A stretch of DNA of 64,000 nt. Source: Pegoplata infirma. Lineage: Eukaryota > Arthropoda > Insecta > Diptera > Anthomyiidae. The position numbers and the translations under genes are program-made. This document shows, piece by piece, positions 1 through 10,735 of this stretch (the first letter of the stretch is position 1; the number at the start of each line of letters is the position of its first letter). The stretch spans positions 131,090,694 through 131,154,693 of the forward strand of contig OY992537.1 of assembly GCA_963921195.1 (NCBI GenBank). Reading direction: 5' to 3'. Below the pieces are notes generated by a model. The model was not told the origin of the DNA and searched no databases. It was given only the letters and a program-made list of their open reading frames with translations.

Positions 1-478
1 AGTGTTACATTCGGCTGTGCCGAATCTTTTATACCCTCCAAAATGTAAAAACCATATAAAAAAAATTCAGGGGCGTCTTTTTTTTGGGGGGGGAGCGGAG
101 GTTGGTGGGAGACGTTAGGGGACACTTCCTCTTGCGATTTTGAACTTCTTCTGATATAAGAATGTTGCATTTGCTTAGCAAAAGTACAAAAAACCCTGAA
201 AAAATTCGTTTTTTTCTTAGGTTGGTTTAGTTCTCCAAGGGAGAACTTTTTCCCCCTTGGTCCGATTTTGCCCATTTCCGAACTTAACCTGCCAAGGAAT
301 ATAAGACATATTCGTGCCAAACTTCGGAAGTCTAGCTCTTTTATTTTGGACTGTATCGTGTCTTCTACAGACGGACAGACGGACAGACAGACGGAGGGAC
401 GGACATCGCTAGAATGTCTTAGAATCGATAACTGATCCGATAACTGATCCGATACCCTACTGTGGTTGGAGGGTATAA
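1..478 (-). mobile_element. Helentron/HINE-like interspersed repeat, family 1 (TATACCCTCC type)
   Basis: A short hairpin (ATTCGGC...GCCGAAT, about 10-26) is followed by TATACCCTCC and, at the far end (about 466-478), its inverse GGAGGGTATA. The interior carries the family's CAGACGGACAGAC tract and the phrase meaning 'gctagaatgtcttagaatcgat' split over 409-429. The same arrangement recurs at 3190, 31491, 39999, 52083, 53205 and 57107. Subterminal inverted repeats plus a 3' hairpin without long terminal repeats fit a non-autonomous Helentron-type element; this assignment is inference. The left end is cut by the window edge. Confidence 0.6.
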
Positions 479-726
479 TAAAACGAACATCATAAGGGGT
501 CTTGTAGCATAATTTCAAATCTTTTTGGCTCGCTCGAATTTGACCTTAAAAATTTTAGAAGAAGTTCGAATTTTTCAAATTTAAACTTTATTTATCAAAA
601 AACGTGCCACAATTCTATTGTTTTTTTTACATGTTTAAAAAATGTTCTGAAATTGTCAGAGACGTTTTTTGCCTTGATTTCAAGAAAAAAACGTTGATCT
701 ATCCTTAAATTTTACAATATTGGGGC

Positions 727-992
727 ATATAACGTATGCGTTTGAGTAATAAAAACTCTTAAGAAACATTTAAAATAGAGATGTGATCGTAAGTATTTTT
801 TTTTTGACGATCACGTACGCTCACGAAGGAAAAACTTTAATCACGCACGATTTTTTATTTTGCTCTCGTTCATGCACGTTCACGTGAGTAGAAAAAATTT
901 AGTCACGGTTACGATAAAAAAACTTACTTACGATCAAATCTCTATTTTAAATGTTGCTTAGTGTTTTTATTACTTATACGCATACGTTATAT
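727..992. repeat. Foldback element with TAGAGAT core termini
   Basis: The arms 727-800 and 920-992 are inverted copies (ATAACGTATGCG...AGAGAT). The loop holds repeated CACG-containing words (tcacgtacg, tcacgtgag). Similar TAGAGATGG-starting, CACGTGA-rich segments are at 15950, 21151, 32661 and 63774, so this is a dispersed family, possibly hAT-like. The flanking stretches 479-726 and 993-1277 are AT-rich and I recognise nothing in them. Confidence 0.55.
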
Positions 993-1325
993 ATTTCTTT
1001 TTTTTTAAAAAAACAACACTCAGGCAATGCTGCCTATCAATTACTAATGTAACCGTGATGTTTCTTTCGGAAAGGGGATAGAAGAGAGATGAAAGATTTG
1101 AAAGATAGAAGGGCTTCAGTATGGCAACACTGTAATTGCGCGTGTTAATAATTTTGAGTACAGTTGTTGCATCGCCAACTGTTATTGATCTGGCGAATTA
1201 TTTTTGAAGCTGTGTTTAATAGCCATTATTTTATTATTTTACTTCGTTGACGTTTTAGTGCTATTTATCAACGAAGGAGGGTGCTGCGATACATATTAGT
1301 TATAAATAGAAACTAATAAATATCT

Positions 1326-1413
1326 GAAAAATGTTGTTCTGCCTGAGCCGGGAATCGAACCCAGGCTTGCTGGCTAGTAGTCCAACGCGCTAACCACTAA
1401 GCCGCAGCACCCA
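1326..1413 (-). repeat. tRNA-like Pol III element 1
   Basis: Read on the minus strand, an A box (GGCTTAGTGGTTAGCGC, 1387-1403) and a B box (GGGTTCGATTCCC, 1350-1362) are correctly ordered and spaced, with a pairing T stem (CTGGG/CCCGG) and a T5 terminator at 1327-1331. The two acceptor-arm halves do not pair well, so it is not a functional tRNA gene by eye. A 10-bp inverted repeat (1278-1287 with 1403-1412) surrounds it. It is most likely a tRNA-derived, SINE-like or captured sequence. Confidence 0.5.
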
Positions 1414-1479
1414 CCCTTGAAATCAAGTGGAACAGTGTGGAATGCCTAGTTTCATATAGAAATTGCGTAGATTTGTAAA

Positions 1480-1795
1480 TTAGGTTAGGTTAGGTTAGGT
1501 TGTAAGTGGCTGCTGACGTTTTACGTCAACACACGTAGACTCTGAGGTCCATTGTGATACCACGGGATCGTAATAGGTTTCCCTACTAGTCCCTGTCGTT
1601 AAACCAGTTTGAGCTTCTTATGAAACTCCTTAGATGTTGTATTTTGACATCCGACAAATCAGAAAGATCGTACAGCTCCCTAGATCCCAGTGAAGCAAGT
1701 CGCTGACCAGAAAGTGCCGGGCAATGGCAAATAAAGTGTTCGATAGTTTCCATTTGTAAATTACTACACAGTGGGTTTAGTGGTACCAACTCAAC
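1480..1795 (-). mobile_element. 5'-truncated LINE 3' end with (AACCT)n tail
   Basis: On the minus strand 1586-1789 encodes the C-terminal end of a non-LTR retrotransposon ORF2: the peptide ETIEHFICHCPALSGQR is the Cys/His motif that follows the RNase H/RT part in jockey-like fly LINEs. Downstream is a short 3' UTR that ends in about four AACCT units (TTAGG on the + strand, 1482-1501). The coding part starts abruptly near 1795, typical of 5' truncation at insertion. Nothing suggests the copy is active. Confidence 0.7.
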
Positions 1796-2211
1796 TTACA
1801 AAAATCAAAAAGTACATTTGTACCAACTTCCCCATCTCTAATCTATAGTATTCATTATATTTTGAATTAATTGGTTTAGATTGTTACTAAAAACGAAGCT
1901 TTATCGACAAATACACACAAAACAAAGTAATTCTTACTCCATTCGTCGTATTTATTTCTCACCAAAACTCTTCATTTGTTCGAACACCATATTCAGTGCT
2001 TCGCGTGTAAACAACCAAGAAACATTCTACCCAGTCGAAAAAAAGATTAACATTAACCGGCCGGCATAATCAGCTTTTTGATTAGGAATGAATGACCTCT
2101 GATTAATGAGTTCAAAATAGTGTTGTGTTTATAAACAACGACAAAAAAGAAAACAAAACGAAATAACTTGATTTTGTTTGAAAAATTATTTTACTACAAA
2201 AAAAAACAAAC

Positions 2212-2330
2212 ATGGCCATTTTAAATAAACAAAAATCTAACGGTAAAGATAATAATGAAGATTGGAAGAAATCGGGTATATCTAGAAAAATACCAACATA
2301 CAGAAATAAACCGTTTGTAACAAATCAAAG
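2212..2330 (+). CDS. Cyt-b5-r: Cyt-b5-r exon 1
   Basis: Encodes the 39-residue leader before the haem domain. The donor is AG|GTACTT at 2330/2331; the exon ends after two bases of a codon, which exon 2 completes as Ser before Trp-Leu-Asp-Gly-Lys. The open frame continues past the donor, but that extension has no family similarity and is intron. Confidence 0.85.
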
Positions 2331-5300
2331 GTACTTTTTGAATTCTCATCATTCAAATTCAACACAGAGAAAAATAAATTTCCAATTGAATTTTTCATTT
2401 GTATCAATTCAAAATTTGATTGCTGCTACACATTTCGCTGTAGAAAACAAATTTTGTGGTTTTTCAATTTAAATACCGTTATATCAACAAGTTTTAGTTG
2501 TAACTACCGATATTCAGTTGATAAAACATTAATACAATTGCATCAACCGAGTTTTTGTTGCAACAACTGAGTTTCAGTTGTAAATTATCAAATTTTTTGT
2601 CTGTGTAAAATAAAAACAAAAAGTTTCTTTCGATTCTGAAAACATTTCCCAATCCGGAAAATTCCTTTTTACTTGGAGATTAATTTGTTTTTATCTTCCT
2701 CAGCTGGTTGGATGGTAAAAATATCGACGATGAAGCTGAGGGCCTATGGCGAATTGACAACACACTTTATGATTTTACTCCATTTATTGCAAAGCATCCC
2801 GGTGGCTCATATTGGTTAGAAAAAACTAAAGGTACCGATATAACGGAAGCCTTTGAAACACATCACATTAAAGGTATTTCTCCGTTACTCCTGGAAAAGT
2901 ACAAAATACGTGAAGCTTTACAACCACGAAACTATACGCTGACAATGCACGAAAATGGTTTTTATAAAACACTGAAGAGGCGTGTTGCTGAACAGCTGAA
3001 AGATTTGGATTATAGTTCGAGACAGAAAACTTTTGTAAGTACAACACATTTACAAGCATTAATAACACTGAGCTGCAGTGGAAAAATAATTTTGATGTGA
3101 CATAATATTTTTTGTTGGCTTTGTCGAGAAGTTCACATAAATAAACCCTCAAATTTTAGAGTTATTGTCAAAAAAACTTTTTTTTTTAAACTTTTTATAC
3201 CCTCCAACCACAGTATGGGGGTATACTCACTTTGTCATTCCGTGTGTAACGCATCGAAATATCGGTCGGGGACCCCATAATGTATATATATTATTGATCA
3301 GTGATCGATTGTAAGACATTCTAGCGATGTCCGTCTGTCCGTCCATCTGTCCGTCCGTCTGTGGAGGACACGATACAGTCCAAAATAAAAGAGCTAGACT
3401 CCTCATATTTGGCACGAATATGTCTAACGGCCATAGGCTGGTTTAGTTCGGAGATGGGCAAAATCGCACCACGGGGAAAAAAGTTCCCCCTTTTAAGAAC
3501 TAGACCAACCTCTGAAAAAACGCCATTTTTTATAGATTTTTTGTACTTTTGCTTAGCAAACGAAACATTTTTTATGTCAGAAGAAGTTCAAAGTCCTGTA
3601 GTTGGATCCAGGAAAGTTGTCTTACCACCACCATTTTGCTGGGAATAATCGCACACATGAAAAGCCCTATCATTCATCTATCAAAAATTGAAAATCGGTT
3701 GACAATTTTCTGAGTTACATGTGGTTTAGTGAAAAAAGTCCCAAAAAAACTTTTTTGACAATAACCTTAAAATTTAAGGGTGTCTGGCAAGTTTTATGGG
3801 AATTTTTCTGATCTTTTCGATAAGACCTACAACCTTCACTACTAGTTCATTTTAAAATTATATTTGATTTTTTTAGCACAGTGTAATCTAATTAAGATAT
3901 TATAATTTTTTCTAACCATTTAAAATTAGAAAAACGTTAATTGAAATTCGAATTCTGATTAATTTTTATTAAAAAAATAAAAAAATGGGTAACAAGTCCA
4001 AATATGGACCGATTGGATTTATTTTAGTTGCCCCGTAATTAGTGTAGAAAATACTCACAGACAAAATTTTAGGGGAATTGCCTGAGACCAATTAGCCGAT
4101 TAAACTGAGGATCGGTCGACATTTTCATATGGCGGACTAACAAGAGAAGTCTCCCTAGTGTCACCCGCTGATCTTTATGGAATTGGTTTTATTTTGTAGA
4201 GCAGAAAAAATAAAGGGACAAGGTCATTTTTCAGTTTTTTTCGTTTATCTCCTGTATTATGCAAAGACCCCTAGTCATGTTACATACCAAATGAAAGGTT
4301 TTTGGAAAACCTATATACCTGTGCTAAGAACGTGTCCAAACATGCACAACTTTTCGTCATATTAAGTAAAATACCAAAATTTTAGGACATTTTTGTTAAT
4401 AAGTCGAAAAATATTAAATTCATCAGCCCGATGTTAGCACCACAAGATAGGTATTTTTAATACCTTTACCTACCTATATTAATTTTGTTTATATTAATTT
4501 TGTTTAAATAGGCGTAAATCGTAAAAAACTGAAAAAGGTCAATTTCCCCCATACAAATCGACCCCCCCAAAAAATGAGTTTGGGCCGCTATCAAAAAATA
4601 CGTGTCGAATTAATTTTCGTTCTTAACAACATATCCAAATTTCATGAAGATCGGAGGGTGACACCAGGGAGACTTCCCTTGTAAGTCCAAATAGGGTCCA
4701 ATTAAATTAAGATTTGATTAGGTTATCAAAGTACACATTTAACACCTACAAAAAAATTTAAATTAAATATTTAGCATTTTCATGAATTTTGAGGGAATTA
4801 TGTAAATATCGGGAGGGTGGTTTGTATGGCGACTACAAGACGGACTAATCCGATTCCTTCAAAATTTAGTAACGATTTGTGCATTTTCACATCTTCTGAC
4901 ATAAAAATGTTTCATTTGTTAAACACAAGTAAATAAACTGTTAAAAATGGTTAGTTTTGCACGGGGAAATTTTTTTCGCCCTGACCATCTCCAAACTTAA
5001 CCTTTAATCTTTTGTTTTGAAACGCAAGCTGATTAGAAATATGAGTTTCTAATTGAAACCCAAATTATATTTGTTTTTACTTTCATTTGTTCTGGAAATT
5101 AAAATTAATAATAATAATTTGTATAAAAAGGTCTAATAGAATGGCAAATTATAATATATATCAAATTATAATAGTAAATATTAAAATTATAATAAATGAT
5201 TATGGTATTTACCTAGAAAAAGCTACACTTACAGAAAAAAACTTAAAAGAGCTAAAAAAAATTATCTAGCCACATTAGCAGCCTCATATAAGTCCTAAGC

Positions 5301-8300
5301 TAAAACCTAATCTAATGTACTACTAAACCATTTACAAATATAATTCGAAAAGGCCAACTGTAATTTGATGATTCTACTTGTATTTCGAAGACTTCTTTTG
5401 TAATTTGAGATTCTACTTCTAATTTGACGATTCCATTTGTGATTCGAAGATTCAACTTGTAATTCGAAAATTCTATTTGTAATTCGAAAATTCCAACTGA
5501 AATTCAAAAAAGATCAATTGTAATTTAAAAAAAAGATCAGTTGTAATTCAAAGATTTCAATAGTGACTTGAAAAATATCAATTGTAATTCGAAAAAGATC
5601 AATAGTAAGTCAAAAAGATCAATAGTAATTCAAAAATATCAATTATAATTGGAAGTATCTAATTGTAATTCGTAAAATATAAACTGAATTTCCATTGATA
5701 TTTTTTGAATAACAATTATAATCTTCGAATTACAGTTGATCTTTTTCAAATTACAATTGATCTTTATCGAATTGGCATTGATCTGTTTCAATTTTCCATT
5801 GATCTTTTTTGAATTACAGTTAGAATCTTCGAATCTTCATTTAATCGTTTTCAAAAACAACAACTTATCTTTTTCGACTAAAATTTTTATTTTTAATTAC
5901 AATTGATCGTTTCGAATTACAGTTGGAATTTTCGAATTACAAATGAAATTTTCAAATTCCAAATAGAATTGTCCATTTTCTAATTACAAATGGAGTCTTC
6001 GAATTTAATCTGTAAATGCGATAATTTTTACCCAAATGACGATCTCATTTTTCTCTCTCCTCTAAAAGCTTTCCTAAATTGTAAAATATCCTTTAGATTC
6101 TAACATTTGTATGTCTTTCTTCTCTTTGTAGTTTTTCCATTTGGTCTTGTTAACAGCCACATTAGTATTTTCCGTATTATCGGCCCATAATATTAGTATA
6201 ATATTTGAATTGTTAGCTGCTCTCTCCTTATGTTGGCTATGTGTTGCAGCCCACAATTATTTCCATCAGCGGGATAACTGGCAGATGTATACATTTAATA
6301 TTACCCTAATGAATTTTGCTGAATGGCGTATATCGCATGCGATCTCACATCATATTTATACAAACTCTCTGCATGATTTGGAAATGTCACTGTTTGAACC
6401 ATTTCTGTGTTGGGTACCAAATAAATGGATTGCGTCTAAAGTTCAGCGCATAATATCGGTTATAACACAACCGATATTTTATGCAGGCATCTTTCCATTT
6501 CAGTTTATACAAAGGTAGGTTAAAACATATAATATCCTATACCAGTGTTTCCAGGAAATGGATCCCAAGTCCACACATGGACAGACTGCACATGCCTTTG
6601 TTAGATCTTTAATTTATTGGTATAGAAATCACAAACAATCTAAATTTGAGAAAAATTTACTTATTTTTGTTATTATAGACCGATTTAATTAAATATCGGT
6701 GAAAATTTTTTAACAGGACTGAGTCCAAACTTCAAAAATTTGTCAAAACTTTGAAACTTTGAAAATTTGTCAATTTTTTTTCTGACATCATTTTTAATAA
6801 AATTTTTTAATAAAAAGTGTGTAAAATTTTCTGTCTTGGACTTAGAAAATTTTGAGTTATTTGAAGCCATTTAAATTTTATAACAATCATAAAATTTTCC
6901 ATACCGGTAATGTAAAAATCTTCTGGAAATCGTTGTAAAAGGTTCTTAGAGAGGTCTTCAAAACTGCTTTAAAACAATACAATTTATGTTTTGGAACAAG
7001 CATAAATTGCATACATAAGTACAAAATATATGATTTTTAACATGATAATGTTTTCATGCTGGTGTCTAATTTTAAAAAAGTTGCAGGACGCCACCTCAGT
7101 TTGACTATATAAGCTAACAATTAACGAAAAAGAAAACAAGAATTACTATTTTCATTTTCTTAAAACTAAAAATTTTAAAAACTTGGGTTTGTAACTTGGA
7201 TAATAATTCACCTCGTGGTGAATAAAACCGTTTTTCACCAGCTGGTGAATAAAAAGTAACATAATTATTTTTCAACAAAAAAACATTTTTTTTTTCATAA
7301 ATTTTTTTTTCCATCAATTTTTTTTCCATTAATTTTTTTTTTCCATTAAAATTTTTTTTTTTCATCAAACTTTTTTTTTTTATAAATTTTTTTTTTTCAT
7401 AAAATTTTTTTTTCATCAAACTTTTTTTTGTTTCATCATTTTTTTTTTATCAAATTTACCAAAAAAATTTTTTTTTCATCAATTTTTTTTACATCAAAAA
7501 ATTGTTCTTTTTATCAAAAAATACATCAAAACTTTTTTCATCATTCATCATTCGTTTTACCAAAACTACTTTTTCACCAAGTCCATTTGTTTATCAAATG
7601 TACATAAAACAATTGAGATTGTTATATTCTTTGGTGCCGAATCTTTTATACTCTCCAAAATGTAAAAACACTTTTTTGCACTTATTTTTGCACTCACTTA
7701 CAAAATGTACAGCTCTTTTGGATTTTTAATGGGGTCCTCGACTGATATTTCAATTCGTTTTGCATGGAATAGCAAAGTAATATAACATTATTTTTTCTAA
7801 AAAAAACTTTGCTTTGGCAAGTACACGCAAATCTTCCGCAAAACATTATCATGATTTAATGTTTTGGGCAAGAGTACAAAATTCGCAGGCATTTTTAACA
7901 CGTACTTTAGTAACATAATCGAAGATTGATCCAGTCGGTCCACGTTTGAGCTTGAGACACATTTTCCGGGAAACACTGTTGTAGGGTTTTATATGGTCGG
8001 TCTTGACCGACTATAACTTTCTTATTTTATTTTATTTAATTTTTAAACTCTATTTGATATTTTCCCAACAAAATAGAGGTATTCAGAGTCTTGCTGTCAG
8101 CCCTAGCAATGTAGCAAAAGAGTACGTCTTTCAAAAAATACATGTATTTTTGAAAAGTATTCTTTAGCCACCTTTGCCAGGGGTGGCAAGTAAGACTCTG
8201 AATACCTCTAACATTTCTCAAATATAATTTTAAAAACGTATAATTAACCCTTATTAACTTCATATATTTTTTTAAATTTTCTTTTCAGAGTTGCACGTTC

Positions 8301-8808
8301 AATTTTTGCCAAAAATGAATTATTTTGGCATGATATTATTGGTTTCTCTCTACCTCTATTAATGTTAGTGCTCTCGAAATCTTCAGTATTGGATGTTCTT
8401 ATATACTGGCTTCGTATTGTCGGCATGGGAAGTTTTCTATTCGGTTTAATTGGTTTGAATGCTTCTCATCATACACCAGAAATTTATCATGATGGTGATG
8501 CTAATCGTACAGATCGTGATTGGGGTCTCTATCAATTGGATACTATTATTGATCGTGGTGATATTAAGGGATCTCAATTTATGGTTCTTACACACTTTGG
8601 CGAACATGCCTTGCATCATTTATTCCCTACTCTGGATCATGGTGTACTACCGCAATTGTATCCAGTATTTTTAAAGACGCTAGAAGAATTTAAAGGAGAA
8701 TTGAGAGAATGTTCCTTTTTGCATCATATTATTGGCCAAAATAAACAATTGTTGCGTGACAAACCGAATCCTGTTCCCCCATGCCAAAGAAATAAGAAAT
8801 TATTTTAA
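2212..8808 (+). CDS. Cyt-b5-r: Cytochrome b5-related protein (desaturase-like), four exons
   Basis: Joining 2212-2330, 2704-3034, 6132-6514 and 8289-8808 gives 1353 nt, 451 codons, an uninterrupted 450-residue protein, close to the usual size of fly Cyt-b5-r. Residues about 40-125 are a cytochrome b5 haem domain: HPGG at 71-74 and the second haem-ligand region (HH) at 93-94. A fatty-acid-desaturase-like membrane domain follows, with histidine boxes HNYFH (191-195), HAISHH (219-224), NASHH (336-339... about) and HALHH (384-388), separated by hydrophobic segments. Known from Drosophila: the family is haem-binding, desaturase-like, and transcribed in muscle; its reaction is not settled. Likely acts in the ER membrane using b5-delivered electrons to a di-iron centre (inference). 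The start ATG has a good context (acaaacATGG). All junctions are GT..AG. No defect is seen, so it looks functional. Confidence 0.93.
2362..2606. mobile_element. Small palindromic MITE in Cyt-b5-r intron 1
   Basis: The ends are ACACAGA(G)AAAAA and TTTTTTGTCTGTGT, imperfect terminal inverted repeats about 245 bp apart. The interior has repeated GTTGTAACTGA / CAACTGAGTTTCAGTTG words. It explains most of the 373-bp intron 1. Confidence 0.5.
2704..3034 (+). CDS. Cyt-b5-r: Cyt-b5-r exon 2 (cytochrome b5 domain)
   Basis: The acceptor is TCCTCAG at 2697-2703 and the donor is TTT|GTAAGT at 3034/3035. It encodes WLDGKNIDDEAEGLWRIDN, the HPGG motif and the linker to the membrane domain, ending in phase 0. 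Confidence 0.92.
3190..3655 (+). mobile_element. HINE-like family 1 copy in Cyt-b5-r intron 2
   Basis: It starts TTTTTATACCCTCCAACCACAG and continues with the conserved order: 'actttgtcattccg', 'cgaaatatcggtcg', 'gaccccataatg', 'gacattctagcgatgtccgtctg' then the gagctagac and gggcaaaatcg blocks. It lies inside another repeat: the sequence at 3150-3180 resumes around 3750 (TTGTCAAAAAAACTTT / AAAAAACTTTTTTGACAATAA), and that host is inversely similar to 60960-61125. Confidence 0.55.
4140..4682. mobile_element. Foldback element (ACAAGRGAAGTCTCCC termini) inside a family-2 HINE-like repeat
   Basis: The left end ACAAGAGAAGTCTCCCTAG and the inverse of the right end ACAAGGGAAGTCTCCCTGG match over more than 25 bp; GTGTCACCC follows in both. 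It interrupts a repeat whose halves are about 3985-4139 (tccaaatatggaccgattgg) and 4683-5000 (aagtccaaatagggtccaatt). A partial relative is at 34560-34690. The host repeat resembles 41250-41520 and 58868-59300. Confidence 0.65.
5330..6008. repeat. Degenerate tandem array of AATTCGAAxAT units with strand switch
   Basis: Units of roughly 18-22 bp built on TTGTAATTCGAAAAAT run from 5330 to about 5690. From about 5690 to 6008 the same units run in inverse orientation (GAATTACAATTGATCTTTTTC). The whole array is therefore a large imperfect palindrome in Cyt-b5-r intron 2, immediately 5' of exon 3. Confidence 0.7.
6132..6514 (+). CDS. Cyt-b5-r: Cyt-b5-r exon 3 (histidine boxes 1 and 2)
   Basis: The acceptor is TTTGTAG ending at 6131 and the donor is AAAG|GTAGGT at 6514/6515. 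It encodes two hydrophobic stretches, HNYFHQRDNW and WRISHAISHH, then FEPFLCWVPN. It ends with two bases of an Arg codon that exon 4 completes. Confidence 0.92.
7265..7560. repeat. T-rich degenerate repeat in Cyt-b5-r intron 3
   Basis: Runs of 7-12 T are separated by CATCAA, CATTAA or CATAAA words at irregular spacing of roughly 18-30 bp. The rest of intron 3 (6515-7264) shows no recognisable element apart from a short hairpin CACCTCGTGGTG near 7211; at 7630-7735 and 7900-8030 are fragments of HINE-like families 1 and 2 (the latter with the GGTCGGTCTTGACCGAC hairpin). Confidence 0.6.
8076..8208. mobile_element. 133-bp TA-flanked MITE
   Basis: Terminal inverted repeats GAGGTATTCAGAGTCTT and AAGACTCTGAATACCTC (17 bp, perfect) are flanked on both sides by TA (8074-8075, 8209-8210). 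Short size, long perfect ends and a TA duplication fit a Tc1/mariner-type MITE. It lies 80 bp before Cyt-b5-r exon 4. Confidence 0.85.
8289..8808 (+). CDS. Cyt-b5-r: Cyt-b5-r exon 4 (C-terminal histidine box, stop)
   Basis: The acceptor is TTTTCAG ending at 8288. It encodes a membrane segment, GLNASHHTPEIYHDGDANR, LTHFGEHALHHLFPTLDHG and a hydrophilic tail, with a TAA stop at 8806-8808. Confidence 0.93.
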
Positions 8809-8905
8809 AATATAGTTTTAAGTCAATTTTTTTATATTTTAGTTAGTAAATGCTTCTGGGATCTTCAAGTGGTGGGGTGTCATAGAATTAGTTAGAGAAG
8901 TATTA

Positions 8906-8911
8906 AATAAA
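8906..8911 (+). promoter_or_regulatory. Cyt-b5-r: Poly(A) signal of Cyt-b5-r
   Basis: AATAAA lies 98 nt after the stop codon, the first canonical signal downstream of the gene. Confidence 0.6.
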
Positions 8912-8946
8912 TACAATTTATTAAACAAAACGAAATGTATAGATTA

Positions 8947-9377
8947 CACAGTCCCACAAAAAAACAGGTTGACACAGAAACCAGACTAGCTAATTTTAAT
9001 GTATTTCGATCCCTGAACTCCAGTCTGTCAAATCAAAAAAAAAAAACTGTCTTTGGGTTCTCAAATCTCAAAGTTCCCCAAAGTAACCATTTCAGATTTC
9101 TTTGAAATTTATATACAAGATGGAGCAAAAAATCTTAATATTTTGATCCCCTAAACTCGATTCCGCTCAGACAGGCCGATCTTAGATCTTTTATCTCTAT
9201 CTTGTTTATAAATTTTAAAGAAATCAGGTAGTTTCACCTTGTGGACTTTTCTTGTAAGATTGCAAAAAAAAACCCAACGTTAGATTTTTTGATGTCAGAT
9301 ATTAGTTCAGGGTGTCTAAATGTATTGAGATTTGGTGGTCTGGTTTCTGGGTCAGAATATTTTTTTTTTGGGCTGTG
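8947..9377. mobile_element. Foldback element with CACAGTCC ends
   Basis: The left end CACAGTCCCACAAAAAAACAG and the inverse of the right end CACAGCCCAAAAAAAAA are similar; further in, CAGAAACCAGAC matches the inverse of GTCTGGTTTCTG. A partial relative begins at 51060. It starts only 36 bp after the Cyt-b5-r poly(A) signal. Confidence 0.55.
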
Positions 9378-9825
9378 TTAGTACTAAAAAAAGAAAACAC
9401 AAATTATTTATAATTTCGAGATAATTAGGTGATTATTGTGCTAACTGCGATTATTTAAATTGTTATCAGTAGGTTAATAGAATAAGTTTAAAAATTAAAA
9501 CACAGTTGCGATCAACAATATACTAATTTTGAAGAATTTTGAGTTGAATTTTGACATGTTCTTAAAACTTTCGTTCAGAACATGTCACTTTTTCGATTTA
9601 TCTGAAAGAAAATACCACGTAGATGATTTTAAAAAAAGTATCGTGTCAAAATTTCATATTTTGAGCTCCCCAGCCTCATCGAAAGTTGATCCATTTTTAA
9701 CACACATTTCAACTTTACCTCCCTGGGAAAAAAGTGCACGCCTCTGTTGGGCCTACCAAAGCAAACATAGATTCTTTGATATGTAAGTAGCTTACATAGC
9801 TAATAATCCCCGCCTTTAATATAGG
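9378..9825. other. Unassigned 450-bp stretch
   Basis: No repeat or gene is recognised. An open frame of 85 codons lies at 9529-9786 (+) but shows no motif I know, no credible splice context and no matching neighbour, so I do not call it a gene. Confidence 0.3.
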
Positions 9826-9830
9826 CGTTG

Positions 9831-10735
9831 CACATAGGGGCAGCTATATGGGGCTTCTTAGCAACAATTCATTTTTTTAAAAAGCGATTTTGCTAACATT
9901 GTTATTTTATATCGAAAGCCTATACTTTTCTACGCTTGATTGTATTTTTACTTTTTTGATTTATCCATTTTCCGTTTCTTGGCACTGTGTTAAATTTAGT
10001 AAAAGTTCAAAAAAACAAAAAAAAATATTTTAAATAGTCTTAAGTTGAAAACTCAAAATGAAAGGTAAACAAATAAAAAATGTTGGAACTTTACACATAA
10101 ATTAAAAGGCAATTTTAGCACAAATTATTTTCATTCATTCTGACCAAATTGCAATGAATATTAGAGAAGTTATAGCCGTTCTAAGAACATCCTTTTTATG
10201 ACGATTTTTAAAACATATGTTTAAAGGTCAAAAAGTCAAGACTTATCCTACATTATCCTTAGATATTTTTATACAGTGGTAAGTGGTATAATTCTTTACT
10301 AGAATCAGTCATAGAAACTTGCACGAAAAGCGCCCGCTTTGTGAAACTGCACTTTAAAAATATGACTTTTTTTACTAATAAACCACATGCAGTCCAAACC
10401 AAAAATGCTAGACCCCTTAAACTTGGCACGAATATATATATTGGTCATAGGCTGATTAAGTTCCAAAATGGGCAAAATCGGACCAGGTGAAAAAAGATTC
10501 CCCTTAAAGAAGCTTTGTCTATATATTAACATAAAAATTTACAAAATTTTATACTTCAAACAAACAATTTTTTTTCCGTTTTTGCGCATTTTTTCGCAAT
10601 ATTGCAAAGAAAGTCTTACATGTTTTTACATAAATTTAATCGAAAAGCTGCGCTCTTTAAAACGGTGGGCATATCGACTACAAAAATACAGCGGTTTAAT
10701 TGATGCCATAAAACATACCATTTTGCCCCTATGTG
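9831..10735. mobile_element. Inverted-repeat element with CACATAGGGGCA ends and CGTTG duplication
   Basis: The ends are CACATAGGGGCA and TGCCCCTATGTG, and CGTTG occurs immediately outside both (9826-9830 and 10736-10740). A family-1 HINE-like fragment (about 10300-10520, with gctagaccccttaaac and gggcaaaatcggacc) is nested inside. No transposase frame is seen. Confidence 0.65.

Noticed and set aside
1482..1501. TTAGG telomere repeat
   Set aside because: Only about four units, and positioned as the tail of a LINE 3' end; flies do not use TTAGG telomeres.
2331..2472. Extension of Cyt-b5-r exon 1 through the open frame to 2472
   Set aside because: The extension lacks family similarity and overlaps a MITE; splicing at 2330 joins in phase to the Trp-Leu-Asp-Gly segment typical of the family.
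7114..7419. Lys/Phe-rich open frame on the minus strand (101 codons)
   Set aside because: It is a translation of the T-rich simple repeat in Cyt-b5-r intron 3.
9529..9786. 85-codon open frame between Cyt-b5-r and the UGT cluster
   Set aside because: No recognisable motif, no paralogue in the window, no convincing splice or promoter context; in such AT-rich DNA a frame of this length can occur by chance.
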